Below, one piece after another: positions 60,803-64,000 of a stretch of 64,000 nt of DNA. The stretch's first letter is position 1, and each line of letters starts with the position of its first letter. The notes under the pieces are model-generated. The model was not told where the DNA came from and did not search any database. It saw nothing but the letters and a program-made list of their open reading frames with translations. This DNA comes from Spirometra erinaceieuropaei (lineage: Eukaryota > Platyhelminthes > Cestoda > Diphyllobothriidea > Diphyllobothriidae): the NCBI GenBank assembly GCA_902702965.1, contig CACRXP010000620.1:88806-152805 (forward strand), read 5' to 3'. The position numbers and the translations under genes are program-made.

Positions 60803-60892
60803 TTCACCGAGATCAGAGTTGGGCTGCAGAAAATTGTCCGGATTGGTATGCAGGAGCTGAGCCACAACCTGACAGTCATTCTTATACTTGGC
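60803..60892 (-). CDS. minus-strand exon, next exon of the coiled-coil gene
   Basis: On the minus strand a tttcgtttcttgtag acceptor precedes 90 nt of open frame, 30 codons in phase 0-0, ending at a gtatgt donor. The peptide begins AKYKNDCQVVAQLLHTNPDN and continues FLQPNSDLGE. Following directly on the coiled coil of the previous exon, the Y-x-x-D-C-x-x-x-x-Q-L-L motif recalls the end of the coiled coil in vertebrate TJAP1 and BEGAIN proteins. That resemblance is from memory and weak. The intron between the two exons is 1598 bases. Confidence 0.72.
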
Positions 60893-62490
60893 CTACAAGA
60901 AACGAAAATGAAGAGACCTGGGTCAAAATAAGCATATTCCCTAAGATGCTCTAGAACTAGAAAAGAAGCGCTAGAAAACAGTCGGACAAAGACCCTACGT
61001 CAACAGAAATCGCTGACTGCTACTGATGCTGCCGTGGTGACAGAAATCATTACAAAGTAAGGCACTACAATCCAGTCAACGGCAAATTGCAGGATGACGA
61101 AAAGGGTCAGAAATGTTAGCTTTTGAAGAGTTACAAAGAGTATCACGCCTTCACAATCGACTACTTCGTCAGAACTGCCGCTGTTGAAAAGTTCTCCATA
61201 GCCGGCGCAACGATCACATGAGAAGTCCTCAGAAAAGTGTGCACGGTGGCTGGCAAGGCCGGACCCGCAGCTAAGCGTACCACCACAACACTTGACCAGG
61301 ATTTCTAACTAACAACAACACAACGAGTCAGAAAGACGAGGATGATTGGGCAATCAAGTTCACGACCTGCATACTCAGCGGGAGAGCAAGCGCATCCGCC
61401 AGTAGGAAACCAGGTGTCGCTGAACTGCCGGCTCACATCAGGCTGCGAGTGCCATGGTTTGCTGATCACGGCATTGCAGAGGCTCGCAATCCTTAAGACC
61501 TAGAGGGGTGACACGTGGCCCTGCACTTAGCCTGGGCCATCACTATTCCAGGGCTGGGTAAACAGTCAGTCGTCGGCTGAGAGGCATTACCAATAAAGAC
61601 GCATCTTTAGGTCAAGGTGATATCATAGTAACAGCACAGGTACTCGCCAAAAGCCCATACACGCGTGTTTCGCCGATATTCTGCCGTTGCATGGTGCAGC
61701 TGCGAGGGGTATCGTCAGTACGGTATCACGTTGACCTAAAGTACACTACTAGCTGTCTGTCGGCAGTTAATGAATATTATGCGGTTACCCGCTGTGGCTG
61801 ATGGACTTTGGCCCAAATATTCATTCATAAAATTTCCGATCTGAGCCTATAGACCTTAGGTAAACTTATCTACTCCAACTTCGTAGATAATTGCTGAGGA
61901 AACCAAAAAGCGACAAAGACGCACCTATAAATCACCAGAAAAAATACCAACTGCAGATAGCCAAATAAACTGCAAGAAACGTCGTCATTTTGCTGTCGAA
62001 ACAGGCTAAACAAATAGGAGACGTTTGCTTCTGGAGGGTTACAATGGTTTCGGGACAAGTGCCTGGATTTTTTCCCGGAGCTGAGAGGGCACATAAGCAG
62101 GTTTTTTCGTAGTCAACAAAACGTTCAAAGTAAGGATAGACAAGAAACAGGATGATTGCACTGAGGCTGCTAGGCGTCGCTGAGCAAAATTTATTAATCA
62201 AAGAGGTAGTGCAGTGAAAAACCCTAATCAACGTGTTTGTTAGGAGAAGAGCCAAGACAATAATTCCTATTCGGTCGCATCGATGCGCAGGAATGTCGAC
62301 AGACGCCGCTGTACATCCGTAATAAAGTTAAGAAGATTTACTGTTAATGATGATTTGGCAAGACAGTGCCCCTCTCATGAAAGCGACGTCTGCAACTACA
62401 TCCTCAGGTCCGATGAACAATAGTCAAGAATCAAGACTCCAAAGAAACAATGTGAGAAATAAACGCAAGGCGTGTGGATAAAAGACTCAC

Positions 62491-62598
62491 ACACTCGACA
62501 GTCAGTTGCTTGATAAGAGCCTCCGCCTTTTCCAGTTTCTCTTCCGCGACCTGTGCCCGGGTGGCGGAGGCCTGTTTCTCAGACTCCGCTGTTTGAAT
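62491..62598 (-). CDS. minus-strand exon, coiled-coil protein of unknown identity
   Basis: On the minus strand a strong pyrimidine tract and cttcag acceptor precede an open 108-nt exon of 36 codons, phase 0-0, with a perfect gtgagt donor. The peptide is highly charged and helical (AQVAEEKLEKAEALIKQLTV) and looks like a coiled coil. The exon joins in phase to the one at 60803-60892. The gene continues beyond the right edge of the window. The segment is GC-richer than its surroundings, which also fits coding sequence. The protein cannot be named from this piece. Confidence 0.72.
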
Positions 62599-64000
62599 CT
62601 GAAGAACGAAAGTGAGAGGAGGAAAACCGAGATAACGCGGCCTTAATTAGGAGTGCGAATATCCTGCGACCTCGGCAAATCTAAAGCGTATTTTGTAAAA
62701 CATGGAGGACCGCGTCATGCAAGAGGGGAAATGCAGCCTCTTGTGTATGCATGCCATGAAAAATCAACAAGGGAATAATTCGGATATCGGTTTTTAGTTA
62801 ATTCCTTCACTAGAACACCGTCGGCATAGTTAACTGCATTCGTACAGTTGGTGAAGCTGATTTCGAGGGAAACTAAGAGAATAGACGAAGACCAATTATG
62901 TACGCCACAGGGACTCGAACTCGGAGACCCAGGGCCCGAGATGGGCTTACCTCGTCCGATCCAGCACTGGCTTGATCAAAAAAGGGGCATTAGTGGGTTT
63001 GAGCCCTGGGGTAGGAAGAACAGAGAGCCTAAAAACGCTACCCCCCGGGGATTTTCGTCAGAGTCGAGTGCATACAGCCCACTTTGGGGATACTGGCGCA
63101 CGAGCAGACCAATTAGGTGTACGAAGTTAAAAGTGGGAACCGAAAAAGAGGCTCAATATGGGCGACCCATGTCTCTATCGCAAAGTCCAATATCAAGGGT
63201 CGGGTGCATATGACACTATGCAAGTGATGGCATAGGTCTGGGGAGACCAGACTACGAAAGTGAACGATAAGGGCGGATGTCGAATGAAGTACATTTCAGC
63301 AGGTTTTGCAAAATGGAGACAAAGATACAACAGGTATCATGAGAGTACTAAGTGGATGTCAATTAAAACCACAAAGTCTGCCTTAACAGACAGAAGCTGA
63401 TTAAGCAAACGAGGGAACAGAACACTGAGGGTGTGACGATGATGCAAGATTCTGTGCACTATTGGCCGAATCTGGACGAAAGTTCGCAATTTTTAAGTCT
63501 CCTAGAAAAGGCAACACGAGACAATGTGTTCTGAAAATGTAATAATCGGAGAAATAGACTCGAACAAGCAGGCAGGGCTCAAGAGATTGAGACTAAAGAA
63601 CTCGGGTTTCGAAGTATTATCGAGGGATAGGGAAAAGGGATTTCAATGGGTCGTGATGGGGATTAGTAGATATGAGAATTTGGATTTGTGTCTGTCTTAT
63701 AATAAGGTCATGGGAAGTATCACCCGACGGAGATAAAAGTTTATATGAGACTAGAGAAGTAATATTGTAATTGGCATGTTTACATGTTTAGCCTCTCAGT
63801 ATGCGTAGCGATGGTGATAAAAGCAACAGAAAGAAGAAGCTTAAGGTGTCATATTATGAGCCGGAAAACGAGCCGCAGCCATAGATGCCAACTAAGTACT
63901 ACCAGTAAGTGCGCGAGGTCACTTCACGGGTCTTGAAGACAGAATAACTACTGAAGAAATGCGGGCATAATAACTCAAAGGTGTCAAGTTGGAATCCATT
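62599..64000 (-). other. right end of the window, likely intron or upstream part of the minus-strand gene
   Basis: The segment is A/purine-rich on the plus strand. A 121-codon plus-strand open frame at 62848-63213 is GC-richer and may be repeat-derived. A possible minus-strand donor (gtaagc, reverse of 62944-62949) is not backed by a convincing exon. I support nothing further. Confidence 0.4.

Noticed and set aside
62848..63213. 121-codon plus-strand frame near the right end
   Set aside because: It has no recognisable motif, lies opposite the apparent minus-strand gene, and its composition suggests repeat-derived sequence.
1..64000. CRISPR array, phage, operon or bacterial mobile element
   Set aside because: The window is eukaryotic: GT-AG introns, SINEs, microsatellites and a split animal gene. 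No direct-repeat spacer array is present.

Overview
The window looks like a piece of an animal genome, most likely a flatworm (Platyhelminthes) with a large, repeat-rich genome. A diphyllobothriidean tapeworm is a plausible guess but is not proven. The evidence is a lophotrochozoan-style classical calpain split into many small GT-AG exons, long T-rich introns, two assembly gaps (runs of N), tRNA-derived SINEs, a decayed non-LTR reverse transcriptase, microsatellites and degenerate telomere-like tracts. I see no prokaryotic operons, no CRISPR array and no rRNA.

The main content is one plus-strand gene that runs across about two thirds of the window. It is a complete classical calpain (calcium-dependent cysteine protease) that I assembled by eye from 19 exons, ATG at 1082 to TGA at 43893. 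The phases close exactly and give an 836-residue protein. The order is: Gly-rich N-terminal extension (exons 1-2), catalytic CysPc domain with Cys172, His329 and Asn353 (exons 2-7), the C2-like domain III (exons 7-9), a short linker made of three micro-exons (exons 10-12), and a penta-EF-hand domain (exons 13-19). An unusual 61-residue Pro/Gln-rich insertion lies between EF1 and EF2. The spacing of the catalytic triad (157 and 24 residues) equals that of vertebrate classical calpains.

From about 44 to 53 kb the window is intergenic and rich in repeats. It holds inverted-repeat pairs at 42.3/42.9 kb and 51.4/52.7 kb, a three-copy dispersed repeat at 38.1/48.1/48.8 kb, a microsatellite-tailed repeat and a TIR-bounded element carrying telomere-like TTAGGG repeats. 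From about 54 kb to the end, base composition on the plus strand changes from T/pyrimidine-rich to A/purine-rich. Two convincing minus-strand exons (62491-62598 and 60803-60892) join in phase to a coiled-coil sequence followed by a Y-x-x-D-C...Q-L-L motif. This suggests a second, convergent gene whose 5' end lies beyond the window. A faint resemblance to TJAP1/BEGAIN-type coiled-coil proteins is noted but unproven.

Nothing in the window is clearly a new molecular system. The observations most worth following are the micro-exon linker and the EF1-EF2 insertion of the calpain, the two TIR elements that enclose telomere-like repeats, the duplicated sequence that flanks the first assembly gap, and the unidentified convergent gene.
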